A stretch of DNA of 64,000 nt from Harenicola maris (GTDB taxonomy: Bacteria > Pseudomonadota > Alphaproteobacteria > Rhodobacterales > Rhodobacteraceae): the NCBI GenBank assembly GCA_018524345.1, contig JADQAZ010000004.1, positions 186,001-250,000 of the forward strand, read 5' to 3'. Below are positions 1 through 10,000 of the stretch, piece by piece (position 1 is the first letter of the stretch; every line of letters starts with the position of its first letter). Under the pieces are notes generated by a model. It saw only the letters and a list, made by a program, of their open reading frames with translations, was not told the DNA's origin and ran no database searches. The position numbers were made by a program, and so were the translations under genes.

Positions 1-261
1 CCGCGCGGCAGCGTCTGCAGCTTGCGATGTCTGCTTTGCCAGAAATGTTTCGATCTCCTGGAGAGCTGTCCTGATCAACTTGGCATCCGGGTGCTGGTTC
101 CCAAAGATGCCATGAAGATCGCAAAGCGCATCAAAGCCCGAAGGCGCGTCGAAAGCGTCGAACAGATTGCACAGGGCAGCGCCATGACGGCGCAGATGCT
201 GCTCCGTATCTGCGATCCTGTCATATGCGGCCTGTGCGATGTTTTCATTAGTGGTGTCCAT
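1..261 (-). CDS. Hypothetical protein, 3' end cut off by window edge
   Basis: A reading frame runs without a stop from an ATG at 261 down to base 1, giving 87 codons before the window ends. The start is preceded by AGGAG nine bases upstream, a good ribosome binding site, which favours a real gene over the longer open frame on the opposite strand. The protein begins MDTTNENIAQAAYDRIADTE and is mostly helical in appearance, with a Cys-containing stretch near residue 45. I do not recognise a family. It lies in the same orientation as the next gene (512-907), about 250 bases away, so the two could be co-transcribed. Confidence 0.55.
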   Translation of the reverse strand, partial: MDTTNENIAQAAYDRIADTEQHLRRHGAALCNLFDAFDAPSGFDALCDLHGIFGNQHPDAKLIRTALQEIETFLAKQTSQAADAAAR

Positions 262-511
262 GTGGGAGCTCCTGTTCATGTGGGTGGATTGTTTTGGGTG
301 GGTGCCATTCTGCGGCGTCACGAAATCCGGCATGAGAGGAGGTGGTTGGTCTGCCGATGTGCTCCTTGTGTTTGGTTCGGAAGGGGGCTTTTGCTGGTAC
401 CAATGACATTGGTCGTTTTGCGAATTCACGAAGAAGAAAAATGCGTGTGCTCAAATTTTTCTTGCGAGGCCCCCACGCCGTCGCCAGGGTGACGGGGCGC
501 GGGGAGATACA

Positions 512-907
512 TCACGCTGCTTGATCGGGATTGGATTTGAACACCCCCGCATCCTGGAGAGCCTGTTCCAGGCCATCCGCGAGGAGGCAGATTTCCGGAA
601 CAATCGGATCATCGGGTTCGAGAAGCGCAAGGTCCGGGCCATCGCTCCAGTCGTCATTGTAAGCGTATTCGAGGAACAGAAGGTTCCGCAGCTCAAGCAA
701 TTGGCGGCGCAGGCGATGGGTAAATGGCCTGTGTTGGCTCAACGCCTCGCGAACAGCATTGATAAGCCGCGCGCCGCGCCGCCCACCGAGCAGCACAGCG
801 GCGTGGCCGAGGGCTTCATCGTGGTCTTGGAAATACGCCCGAAACGCGTGTTCGCGTCCCTGGCTTTTGGTGAGCTTTGGGTCGGGAATGATCTTGCTGT
901 AGTACAT
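512..907 (-). CDS. Hypothetical protein, 131 aa
   Basis: The 131-residue protein starts MYYSKIIPDPKLTKSQGREH and has no membrane segment or signal peptide. An AGGAGG sequence sits directly upstream of the ATG at 907, which is the main reason to accept it. The composition is that of a soluble, helix-rich acidic protein. Its C-terminal half (LLFLEYAYNDDWSDGPDLAL onward) is rich in Asp and Pro. No catalytic motif is visible and I do not recognise the family. Its neighbours are equally unknown, so context gives no function. It may belong to plasmid- or island-borne sequence flanking the Tn7-like element. Confidence 0.6.
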   Translation of the reverse strand: MYYSKIIPDPKLTKSQGREHAFRAYFQDHDEALGHAAVLLGGRRGARLINAVREALSQHRPFTHRLRRQLLELRNLLFLEYAYNDDWSDGPDLALLEPDDPIVPEICLLADGLEQALQDAGVFKSNPDQAA

Positions 908-1089
908 GGTGCCTCCTGTTGGAAAAAGTTGCCAGGTTTCGTCCCGGCGGTCAGGATGTTCCGGAGGTTCATGTGATCGTCATCTGCTGAGTTGCGCGCC
1001 TCAAATTGAGGGTGCGAAAATCAGTCGATGGCGATGTCTGCCAGTTTTCCCCTCATTGCGTCTGTCTCTCGTTCTTGGCTTCTGAATAA

Positions 1090-1531
1090 GAGATTGGCCA
1101 AATTTCCCATGACGAAGAAGTTTTTGAAAGAAATTGGAAACCCGCGTTCCCTGAGACGGTACGACCGCTGTCTAAGACCACCAGGATGCAGTGTGTCGAC
1201 CAATACGATCCGCACGGTTCACTTGCGCATCTTTACGAAAATTGTCGCTCGGAGGGGCACTTGGAGGGTCTGTCCTTTTCGTGGGACGGCGTGTTCGGAG
1301 GATACAGCGCGTTTCAGTCTCAAAAAGGTTTTCGTATCGAGCCAAACGTATTCATCTACTCATCAAGATCGATGTGAAGCATTTCGCAGAGGTCCCGGGA
1401 CAATCTCTTGCATTCAGAAAGGAGGCGTTTGGTTTGGTTGGCCGACTACGGCCGAACAAAAGCAAGATATTCAAAGATCATCGCTGACAAGCAGCGCGCT
1501 GCGGGATTTGATCAATCCCATATGCGATGAT
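1090..1531 (+). pseudogene. Possible decayed ORF with an internal stop
   Basis: In one plus-strand frame a protein-like stretch begins just after a stop at 1087, runs to a TGA at 1375-1377, and continues protein-like to a second stop near 1531. The first part contains DEEVFERNWKPAF and SLAHLYENCRSEGHLEG. The second contains RRRLVWLADYGRTKARY. Neither half has a convincing start and ribosome site; the only ATG is at 1186. This pattern fits a gene that lost its N-terminus and gained an in-frame stop, but chance cannot be excluded. No family was recognised. The rest of 908-1814 shows no other gene that I can support. Confidence 0.25.
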
Positions 1532-1682
1532 CGACAGGCGCCAACCGCCTGATTTTGAGCCCCGAGACTCTCTGTGCCTGCCCATGTCTTTCCCAGAAAG
1601 CTGACCATGGCAGCTTTCGATACCCAAATCATCTCAAAGGAGAACGGCCTATAGTTCAAAAAACCTGTTTTGATATGCAGAT

Positions 1683-1715
1683 GTCGGGGCCCCTAAGAAT
1701 TCTGGGGCTCCCGAC
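1683..1715. repeat. Strong inverted repeat in non-coding DNA
   Basis: GTCGGGGCCCC and GGGGCTCCCGAC form the arms of a hairpin with one bulged base and a loop of about ten bases. There is no T-tract on either side, so it is not a typical intrinsic terminator. It lies about 100 bases beyond the 3' end of the PD-(D/E)XK gene (1815), where it could end that operon or mark an element boundary. Confidence 0.4.
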
Positions 1716-1814
1716 CGCTGGCTAAACCCATTGATTTGGACCACCGAATGAAGTGATCAGCGCAGAGGTTGGGTGATTAGGCAATTCCGCCGTGGGATAT
1801 GCCTTTAGAAGTTT

Positions 1815-2564
1815 CTATCTCCGAGCGATGTCATGTTCCACAATTGACCGCAGGGCTTCGCAAAGTTCCACTCGATTGGAGTTCGAGGAAGCGGACTGAA
1901 GTAATTTATCGAAATTGACGGCGAGACAATAATTGCGTCTGGGGTTCAGCAGTAAGCATTCCGACCAGACAACTTCATCACGTTCAATTGCACTTGAGTA
2001 CTTCAGCAACCAGTACATTAAAATTTGCCGGAAGTCTCCTGCGATAAAATTTCGATCCGTGTGTTTCACCTCAACCAATACTTTGCCGATGGAGAAATCA
2101 CCTGTACCTGAGGCGATCCACCCCATTCCGGGGATGACAGGATTTCGCACGATTTGTGAACCTTGCGTTTGAGAGACCCGCTTCAAAATCGAGACGAGGT
2201 TCTGAGCCGCATGCTGGGCAACCTCCTGATCGCTGCCTGCGATCCCGTCTGGCTTTCGTGCATCATAGTGTCGGCTCTGCCTTGCCAATGCTATTGCGAT
2301 GCAGTCGTCCCACTTCGGGTCGGCTTGGCCAGCGAGAATGAGTTCTGCTCGAGCTATTGCCAGCTCAAAGAGCATCGCTTTCTGTAGTTGGCTTTGCTCT
2401 ACCAGTTCAGTGTCCACAGGTGTCAAACCAGCGTAAGAGTACGCATCCCGGTTCAGCGCTGCCACCAGACTCCCACTGAGCCGAGGGAATAAAACATCGA
2501 GAACGCCGGGAATGTCTCTTGCAACGGTTCTTGGGTCGCGAAAAGGAAGTCTCTTATGCGTCAT
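1815..2564 (-). CDS. PD-(D/E)XK nuclease-like protein with Q-x3-Y motif, linked to reverse transcriptase
   Basis: This 249-residue soluble protein carries a restriction-type nuclease signature in its C-terminal half: D156 in GTGDFSIG, then VEVK with E165 and K167, then RQILMY with Q180 and Y184. D-E-x-K followed by Q-x3-Y is the arrangement of the RecB/Cas4 branch of the PD-(D/E)XK superfamily. The N-terminal 130 residues look helical and match nothing I recognise. Its ATG at 2564 lies inside the end of the reverse transcriptase gene (11-base overlap), so the two are translationally coupled and probably work together. I infer a DNA-cleaving or DNA-binding partner of the RT in a defence module. 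The motif reading is direct; the activity is inferred. Confidence 0.65.
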   Translation of the reverse strand: MTHKRLPFRDPRTVARDIPGVLDVLFPRLSGSLVAALNRDAYSYAGLTPVDTELVEQSQLQKAMLFELAIARAELILAGQADPKWDDCIAIALARQSRHYDARKPDGIAGSDQEVAQHAAQNLVSILKRVSQTQGSQIVRNPVIPGMGWIASGTGDFSIGKVLVEVKHTDRNFIAGDFRQILMYWLLKYSSAIERDEVVWSECLLLNPRRNYCLAVNFDKLLQSASSNSNRVELCEALRSIVEHDIARR

Positions 2565-4639
2565 TTTTCACCCAGTCACGGTAGCAGGTCGCAAAAGTTG
2601 GTCCTTCGTCAGGCTCGAATCCAAGGCGCCAGGATTGAGCAACTGAGCCGCGGAGATTTCCGCGCGCGTGCTCTCCTTCCGCACCAAAGCTTCCGGCAGC
2701 AAGCCAAAGCATACGCTGTGCATCAGGTGTGAGATTTTCCCACAAATTACGGACTCGGGTGAAGTTTTGGCGATCAGCCCAATATCGCCAACAATCGATG
2801 CAGGCCCGGCGCACTGCAGACGAAGAGCTACTGTCGAAAGTATTACGAACAAAGGGGCCTCGAGCAGGGGTTCTCGCAAACCGAATGGCGCGCAAGAAGT
2901 GCAGTAGATTAGCTTCCGGCATAAGCAAGTGTGGAGCGGCCAGTATCACTTTGTCCAACATTTCGTCGATCTGATCAAAGAAATCAGCGAATTCATCGTT
3001 TGCTCTAACGGAAAAGACACCACGCATAATCTTGGACCAAGATGCCCTAAACGAGTCAAGGTTCCTAATGTTCAGCAGTGTTTCGCAAAGCTGAGCAGCG
3101 ACTTTGGGCTCCTGAAATTTTAGCGCTCGACTGATTTGCGCGACGACGAAGCTGTCTGGTTGAGATTTTTCCTTCTCGAGATCAATCAAAAACTGCACGT
3201 CTATTTTTTTGAACGATTCTTTGAGTTGTTCGTACTCTACCTGTGCTGTGTCGGAATAAGGGTCGAAGTGCAAATCCAAGTCCCTCAAGTCTGCGCTTGC
3301 GTCCTCACCTTCACCGAGCTGCGCAGCAACATAGTCGGAATAGTGCTTTGCGCTCAGCGTCGTTGTCTTTGTTCGATTGAGAGAAAGACCGTAGTCGGCA
3401 AGAGCATTGGAAAGCTCCGAAAGCGCCTTATAGGCCTGCTGGCGAGACTCACAGATCAACGTAAAATCGTCCACGTAACGATGCCAGATGATACCAGCAT
3501 CGCTGAGTGCTTGATCAATGGGCGTCATCATCACTTCGGCGAGGACGCGCGCGCACTGCCCCCCCACCGGAAGACCAAACGAACGGCCTGATGCAAGCTT
3601 GCTGAGGATACGATCAATCTGCAAAGCAACCGTCGAGTCCGCTACTGCCAGATCCTTGATAACGGATTCCAAACGATGGTGGTATATGTGCTCGTAAAAG
3701 CTGGAAATATCCGTTTGGACGACAACGCATCCATCTTGCTTCAACGCCTCCTCTTGCAGGGTCGCTTCCTTGTATGTTCTCCAAGAGCGGGACCTATCAA
3801 AGAAGGCGGGTTCTTCGCCTCCCAATCTGTAGGAGTGAACCCGCTCGCTGCGATTGGGTTCATTTGCCTCTGCAATAGCAAGCCCGAGCCCGTTCAGGTA
3901 TAAGTTCCAGAAGGGATGAATTTTCGTTGTGATCCGGAAGCCATTCGAGCCAGACGGCGCCAGAAGCCGCTCTGCTACGACCGGAAGTTCGTTCAATACT
4001 GCTCGTGCTTCAGAAGTGCTTTTGCCGTCTACTTCCTGAAACAGTGCAAAGCAAATATCCGCAAAAGTCTCAGACTTGTCGCGAATGAAACCAGCATCGA
4101 TATCATATGGTAAAGTATCGTTTTCGCCGCTTTGTCCGATTTCGAGTGCCGCTTTGAGGAAGTGGTCGCGTAAAATTTTCAATTGAAAACCTTTCATTGA
4201 ATGCCCGATAGCGACTTGATCGACCAAGTGATGCTTTGCTGTGCGAGCTTTGCAATCCACGATGGAAAGAGTCCAGCGAACTTCATAACTAAAGCCGAAA
4301 TCGCCAACATATTGAAGTGCCAAGGGAGGCGAGACGAATGTTAAATAAGAGTTCGCACTTCTGCTGAAGCGATGGCCAGGATAGACTTCTGATCTCCCAA
4401 GCAGTGCATTCCAGCCAACGTTTACCTTCGTGTCGCTTGCCGGACCTTGAAAATAGTGCCTTGATCCACAAGGCCGGCGCTCGGGATCGTCTTAGCTGCT
4501 CTTGCAGCGAAACTCCGAAACGTCTCGCAATCATCTGCGTGAATGCCCATTTACAAATTTCGCTACCTGCAAATTGATGGCGTTTGGGCGAGGGCAGCGA
4601 ATGTTGGCTTCTCGCGCTTTTTATGAGGACGCCGATCAC
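2554..4639 (-). CDS. Reverse transcriptase (defence/UG-type candidate), 5' end frameshifted
   Basis: The polymerase core is clear. It has motif A VVVQTDISSFYEHIY, then GLPVGGQCARVLAEV, then RYVDDFTLI (motif C, catalytic YVDD), then a thumb-like GLSLNRTKT. A helical C-terminal region of about 250 residues follows, as in Abi and unknown-group bacterial RTs rather than group II intron RTs (no maturase or HNH domain is visible). The frame stays open upstream to a TAA at 4492-4494 but has no ATG or GTG there, only a TTG at 4323 without a ribosome site. A second frame, open from GTG 4639 to about 4495, reads like the missing N-terminus (ICKWAFTQMIARRFGVSLQE). One extra base, or two missing, near 4480-4520 would join them into about 694 residues. 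So this is either a disabled gene or a sequence error. It sits between two nuclease genes on one strand. Confidence 0.75.
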
Positions 4640-4755
4640 GGCCCTTCGCCGCCTGAAGAATGCCGCACTATTGGTGTGCGAGGCGATTGGAAAGACTTAA
4701 TATCAACGCGCGGTCATTGGCAGAAAACATAAGGCAATGTTAAGCTTCTTATAAC

Positions 4756-5679
4756 TCAAATCATGTCAATTTTCGCGTCTTTCAGTATGGGATTGAGGAT
4801 ACGAATGGCATCGCTTCTAAGCCCCTCAAGTCTTCGTAATAGAGTATTATCTGTGATGTTTAGAAAACCGTTCTGCTGTTGGATTATGCCAACTTTCAGC
4901 CCGCCTTGTAACTGTGAACGCAGCATTCTTAATTTTCCATCGACTTCTCTCAGCCCATCACGCCAGTATGGGTTTTCTAATCCGCGCCAACCAGCAACAG
5001 CCTTACGGATGACGTGGCGACTTTCGCGGTCCACAAGCTCCCCGGTACGGAGTGCCTTTTGAGTATCTTTGAGCGCCTGTACAAATTCATCTGTTTGTTC
5101 GCAATTTATCGGTACTTCAAAGGCTGGGCGATGAAATGACATGCTGATGGTTTCTAATATCATAATGTCTAAATCATGAACGCTGCGCACCTTGATGACG
5201 TCCCGGTAGTACCAATTTTGGAGGTCTGGGAATGCGTTCAGATACGAAACGCAGTCATCCCATGCCCAAACAATGGCCTGACGGTCACGTTTTTCGAGGG
5301 TCCACCGCTCATTCAAACTACGCACCAATCCCTGTATCTTTGCATCGCGCTTTGCTGTTGTCGCTAATATCCAAATTTGTAGATCAGGTTTGAACGCCAA
5401 TGCTTCATTGGCAGCATCTTCTAAGAAATTCTTGTCAATCGGTCCGCCAGGCAAAGGATCGTTATTTTTGTCAAGATCGGTCAATCGTTTGCATTGGATA
5501 CCAATTTGTCCGTAGCGAGATGATTTCCCGAATACATCAACACCGTCCTGCGCTTGACCGGCCCGCCCCACTTGCTGGGCGTTCGGTACGGAATAGACCT
5601 CGCCAAGTAATCCCTGAGTTAAATCTTCAAACTGCTGCCAATACAATGGAGGTTGAAAAAACTGCGCTAATGTACCCAT
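4756..5679 (-). CDS. Mrr-like restriction endonuclease-domain protein
   Basis: The first 70 residues form a restriction-endonuclease-like motif set: E18 in QQFEDL, QDGVDVF with D45 and D48, then GIQCKR with Q62 and K64. D-G-x-D followed by Q-x-K is the Mrr-type variant of PD-(D/E)XK and is also used by the endonuclease domains fused to many defence sensors. The remaining 230 residues contain a Trp-rich segment (IVWAWDDCVSYLN, QNWYYRD) and helices, with no ATPase or helicase motif and no recognised family. ATG 5679 has GGAG six to seven bases upstream. The gene precedes the reverse transcriptase by about 116 bases on the same strand, so it is probably the first gene of a three-gene operon. The substrate is unknown. 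Confidence 0.65.
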   Translation of the reverse strand: MGTLAQFFQPPLYWQQFEDLTQGLLGEVYSVPNAQQVGRAGQAQDGVDVFGKSSRYGQIGIQCKRLTDLDKNNDPLPGGPIDKNFLEDAANEALAFKPDLQIWILATTAKRDAKIQGLVRSLNERWTLEKRDRQAIVWAWDDCVSYLNAFPDLQNWYYRDVIKVRSVHDLDIMILETISMSFHRPAFEVPINCEQTDEFVQALKDTQKALRTGELVDRESRHVIRKAVAGWRGLENPYWRDGLREVDGKLRMLRSQLQGGLKVGIIQQQNGFLNITDNTLLRRLEGLRSDAIRILNPILKDAKIDMI

Positions 5680-6254
5680 CTTCGTCTCCGGTGATTATTT
5701 TTTCGTTCAATCCCATATCAGAACTGACCATATTTGTGTTGGGAGTATTTGCTCGAATTCCTGCCAACTTGGGTGATACTTTCGTGGGCTATCGTTCCTT
5801 ACTTACTGGGATTTATCTTCTTCGGCCAATAATCCTGTGACAAAACCTGCGCGCCAGAAACGGTCGTTTTTATCAATTTCCGGTTGCCCACTTATATCAC
5901 TGGAAAATCTCGTGACACTATTCCTTAGCAAAACTCAGTTTGGTTTTGACACGTTTTTGGCCTTCGTTTGAGTACCATACATTCGCGCGTGGTGCAGCAT
6001 TTTCCAAAGTGGGCCCAGGGCCGCCGTTATATCGATCGCAGCATGTTCACCGGATGGGGCGTGCCGTCAGAGTAGGGACGGCCCACAGCGGTTACTCACA
6101 GTTGGCAGCTATGCGGCAAAGCAGAATTCCCAAAACCGGACGTTGCCGACTGTCCGTAAATTATGGATCATGGCTGCGGGTCAGTTTACCAAAAAGTGGA
6201 CCGATGTGTTGGAGAGGGTTTTCGCTTATGAGTTGTAAGCGCTATAGGTAGGTC
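5680..6254. other. Divergent intergenic region, about 575 bp
   Basis: This AT-rich stretch separates the minus-strand nuclease-RT operon from the plus-strand nuclease-helicase pair and must hold both promoters. A short open frame at 5940-6251 has no ribosome site or protein-like composition and is not called. A dyad, CGCTTA-N7-TAAGCG at 6223-6241, ends 13 bases before the ATG at 6255 and could be an operator overlapping the start region. A TTGACA-like hexamer occurs at 5946-5951 without a convincing -10 partner. Nothing else was seen. Confidence 0.4.
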
Positions 6255-7043
6255 ATGCCGATTACAATCACGCCAGTCGCAGAGAAGGGTTGTTGGTCTG
6301 GGTCCACATGGACGATCGACCACGAGGATGAACTTGCGGAATTGATTGCACGTGTTGCCATTGGGCAGTCCAGAACTGTGGAACGCATTCTAAAAGCCAC
6401 TGGTGATTTGCCAGCAGGATATCCAAAGGGCGGCTTCCAAGGCGCCAAGACGCTACTGACTGTTGGAACCGGTGATAAAACATATCACCGAGATGGTTGG
6501 GTATTTCAGGTCATTGCTTGGATCGCCGCCCATCGTTTCGATGAAAACGCCCTTATCCGGTCACCTCAAATGATTAAAGCTGACAAAGGCTTGGACGGGC
6601 TCATTATCGAGTTCGATGACGACGGCATTGCACAGGTTGTCATTTGTGAAGAGAAAGCGACCGAGCATCCCAGACAGAAGATCAAATCTCAGGTCTGGCC
6701 GGAGTTTGAACAGTTCGAGACAGGTGCTCGAGACAATGAGCTTGTTGCGTCCGTCACGTCGTTGTTGGAGAAATCAAACGACTCAGATCCGGACCGAACC
6801 GTTGCCGATATCCTGTGGAACGAAAAACGTGCCTATCGTGTGGCCGTGACAGTCGGTGACAAGCATGTATCAGAAAAAGGGCGCAAACGCCTATTTGCAG
6901 GATACGAAAATAAGGTGTTGGGCGACGTTGAGCGACGCCGTGCGGAAACCTTGGTCTTGGAAGATGTGCGTGAATGGCTGGACAAGATGGCTAAGATGGC
7001 GCTTGCTGCAATTGAGGACGCGGAGGCCGACAGCCTTGTATGA
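6255..7043 (+). CDS. HamA/AbpA-like nuclease-domain protein of a nuclease-helicase pair
   Basis: The 262-residue protein has a PD-(D/E)XK-type core: D114 in KGLDGLII, then VVICEEKAT with E132 and K134. Upstream is a helical HRDGWVFQVIAWIAAHRF segment that could be the alpha helix preceding the core. No membrane segment is seen. It overlaps the following Ski2-like helicase gene by eight bases, so the two are a coupled pair. Architecture (small D-E-x-K protein then large SF2 helicase) matches Hachiman (HamA DUF1837 plus HamB) and AbpA-AbpB. I infer that family by organisation and motif spacing, not by a sequence match. In such systems the helicase restrains a DNA-degrading effector until phage attack. 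Confidence 0.55.
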   Translation: MPITITPVAEKGCWSGSTWTIDHEDELAELIARVAIGQSRTVERILKATGDLPAGYPKGGFQGAKTLLTVGTGDKTYHRDGWVFQVIAWIAAHRFDENALIRSPQMIKADKGLDGLIIEFDDDGIAQVVICEEKATEHPRQKIKSQVWPEFEQFETGARDNELVASVTSLLEKSNDSDPDRTVADILWNEKRAYRVAVTVGDKHVSEKGRKRLFAGYENKVLGDVERRRAETLVLEDVREWLDKMAKMALAAIEDAEADSLV

Positions 7044-10000
7044 TCCCACGACAGCAGCGCTTATTCGATCCACACCAGAACTTGATGATCTGGATACTGA
7101 AGCATTGCCTGATCAGCTCGCACGCGCTTTCGCAGAAATTGTATCGGCCCGGGTGATGCTACGTCAGGGCGACGAGGATCTCGCCTCGCTCAGTAAAACC
7201 ACCAGTTTCGCGCGCCGGCTGGCGCAAACAAATGAAGCATTGGTCGCAATCAATCCTGATCGGGAGAACCGGGCTGCTGCAGGCTTTGTTGCCGCGAGCG
7301 CTTACCAATTGCTGTATCAGGCACAGGCGCTGAAAGAACCGGAGCCGCCAGCATCGTTCATCACACCTGACGGTATTAGCCCTGAGATTTCAGCGATGCT
7401 GCTCTTTTTGGTTGCTGAAGCATCAGCCGATGCTGCAGAGGTCGCAGCAGCCATGCGGGTTCCGAGCGGTAACAGGCTTCAGTCAGAACTGATCCTTCAT
7501 TTGATCATGCTGGCAAAGGGTCAAGTTGGTCGAATTCGAAACCGAAAACGGCCTCCACAAGACGACCTTGTCACTGGTTCGGGTGGCGAACGCGCAAATG
7601 CCGCACTCTATTACCGGATCTTGCGCGGCATTCGGGCGCTTGCGTTCTCGCTTCAGGGGCGACGCATTAGGGGGCTGGTGGATCCAATTGAAGTTTTCAC
7701 TGAAGTCAAGAATTTGGCAGCACCTGGTGCAGAAGAATTCGCCGATGAATATCCTGATGGCGTGGTCGCTGTATTTCCAGGGCCATTTCACTTGGCAAGT
7801 CTTCTGATCGCAGCGGGTTCAGCACTTCTCGGCGGCGCTGTTGTTAACTTGCCGCCTCCCGAGGGCGTGGATGGGGACCGTTGGGCAAAGGCGATGAAAA
7901 CAGTTTCTGAGACGCGTCCGTATCTTTGGCGCAATCACAGAGATGCCGTCGAGCAAGGCTATCTGGAAATAGGAACATCCTCAGCGATAGGGTTTCCAAC
8001 CGGGGCGGGTAAGTCAACCACAGCCCAACTCAAGATTCATGCAACACTGTTGTCCGGTCGCAAAGCGGTCTTCCTTGCCCCTACTCATGCACTCGTGGAT
8101 CAAACAACGCGAGACCTACGCGATGCCTTCCCTCGGGCAACTGTCCGTGGCGAACGCACGGACGAGTTTGGGTTTTCGAGCCAGGGAGATGAGCTACCCG
8201 ACGTCATGGTCATGACGCCGGAAGCCTGTCTGCTTTCAAGCCACATGGAGCCAGAGCGATTTGACGATGTCGGCCTGCTGATTTTCGACGAATGCCATCT
8301 TATGCAACCGAGCACGGATGGGGATCGTCGGGCCATTGACGCCATGCTCTGCATCTTGGGCTTCACCCGCGTCGCACCTGATGCTGATATCGTGCTCTTG
8401 TCAGCAATGATGAAAAACACGGATGAGCTCAGCGGCTGGCTTGAAGAACTTACGGGTAGAAAATCATTGCCTCTCGACAATGCATGGAAACCAACTCGCC
8501 AACTCAGGGGTTGTGTTGTCTATGACGCCAAAAGATACGCAAATCTTCAAAACCTTCTGAAAACGGAACGTCGCAAAAAGCCAACAGGGGGCGTGCCCGT
8601 CGCGGTCAAGCGCAAGCTCACGGCTACCCCAAGAGGGTTCTTCAGTGTTAAGCAGACTTGGGCGTCTCGAATGCGCAGTGACTACACGCTGGTCCCGCTC
8701 CTTGATACTGCGCTTGAGTTCTCAACCAACAAGTTTTGGAAGCTTACACCTAATTCCGGGGTTGTCGCGTCGTCCATAGCTGTCGCTGCTGCGCGGGCTG
8801 GCTTGAGAACTCTTGTCTTCTCGCAATCTATTCCAAACGCGTTTTCGATCTCAGAGAAAGCACGCATGGCACTTGACGATTGCGATGTCGAACTGACCGA
8901 GAATGAGCAGCGGCTCTATGAAGTTTCTGCCGATGAAATGGGTGGCGCTGACCAACTCTATTTGACGCTCGAGAACGGAAAGCTTGTGTCGCAGGCGGCC
9001 ACGCATCATGGTCAATTGCTTCCGGAGGAGCGGCAGCTCGCAGAAGCACTTTATAAGCGCGATGGTGCTCTATCTATCCTCGCGGCAACTCCAACCCTTG
9101 GCCAAGGTATGAACCTGCCAGCAGATTTGGTCATCATCGCAGAAGATAGCCAATACGATGCTGCATCGGGACGCAAAGACCTTTTGGAGGCTGAAGATCT
9201 GCTTAATGCCGCTGGTCGCGCGGGTCGAGCTGGCGAGAGCGCGACAGGCATTGTCTTGGTTGTCCCTGGGCAAGTTGTTCCGTTGGATGATACCGAGAAC
9301 AAGATTGGTGGAAGATGGACGCGCCTCCGGGCGATATTTGGCCAGTCCGACCAATGCCTTATTTTGGACGATCCGTTTACGGCCTTGATGGATCGCATTC
9401 ATGACAAAGCTTCAGACGTTGGAGATCTGGAACGGTATGTTGTCGCGCGGCTCGCGGAGACCGAACAAAGTGAAGACGGTGTTCTCGACGTGAGGCTTGG
9501 CCTATCGAGAAGCTTTGCTGCCTATCGAAAACGTCAGGATGTTGAAGAGAACTGGGTTGAAAGCAGGACAGCAGCGGCCCTTTCGCTATTGAATGATGGT
9601 GACGAAGACCTTCCCGTTGAATCCCTGTCTTTGCGCAATACTGCCTCTATGTTGGGGCTGCCCGAAGATGTCCTGAAGGACTTGTCAAATGCCCTTGTCG
9701 AAGAGGGGTTTCACAGCTTTCATTCGGTCGAAGCATTGTGCTATTGGATGTTCGAGTGGCTGTCAGCCAAGCCTGAATATTTGGACCGTGTAATCAAGCC
9801 AGACAGCTTGGAGTATCTATTTGGGACAGACTTCAAGAAGCTTAAGGGCGACGCTGCTCGTGCATCCCACGCTCTTCCAAAGCTGCGGGCAGCATTGAAT
9901 CTTTGGATGAACGGTGAGCCTCTTACGGCCATCCAAAAAACTTTATCTGACAAAACTCGTGACCGAAAGCGCAGCACAAGTGCCAGAAAGTTTGTGATCC

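Noticed and set aside
22..492. Plus-strand open frame of 156 codons
   Set aside because: It lies opposite a minus-strand gene with a clear AGGAG and start at 261, and reads Cys/Arg-rich with no ribosome site.
470..511. GC-rich imperfect hairpin after the 512-907 gene
   Set aside because: The arms mispair and no T-tract follows, so it is not called a terminator.
1028..1552. Plus-strand open frame of 174 codons
   Set aside because: Ser/Arg-rich and not protein-like; another frame over the same bases reads better as a decayed ORF.
3361..3368. GTCTTTGT as a possible left end of the Tn7-like element matching GTCTT near 21621
   Set aside because: It lies inside the reverse transcriptase coding sequence and has no supporting repeats.
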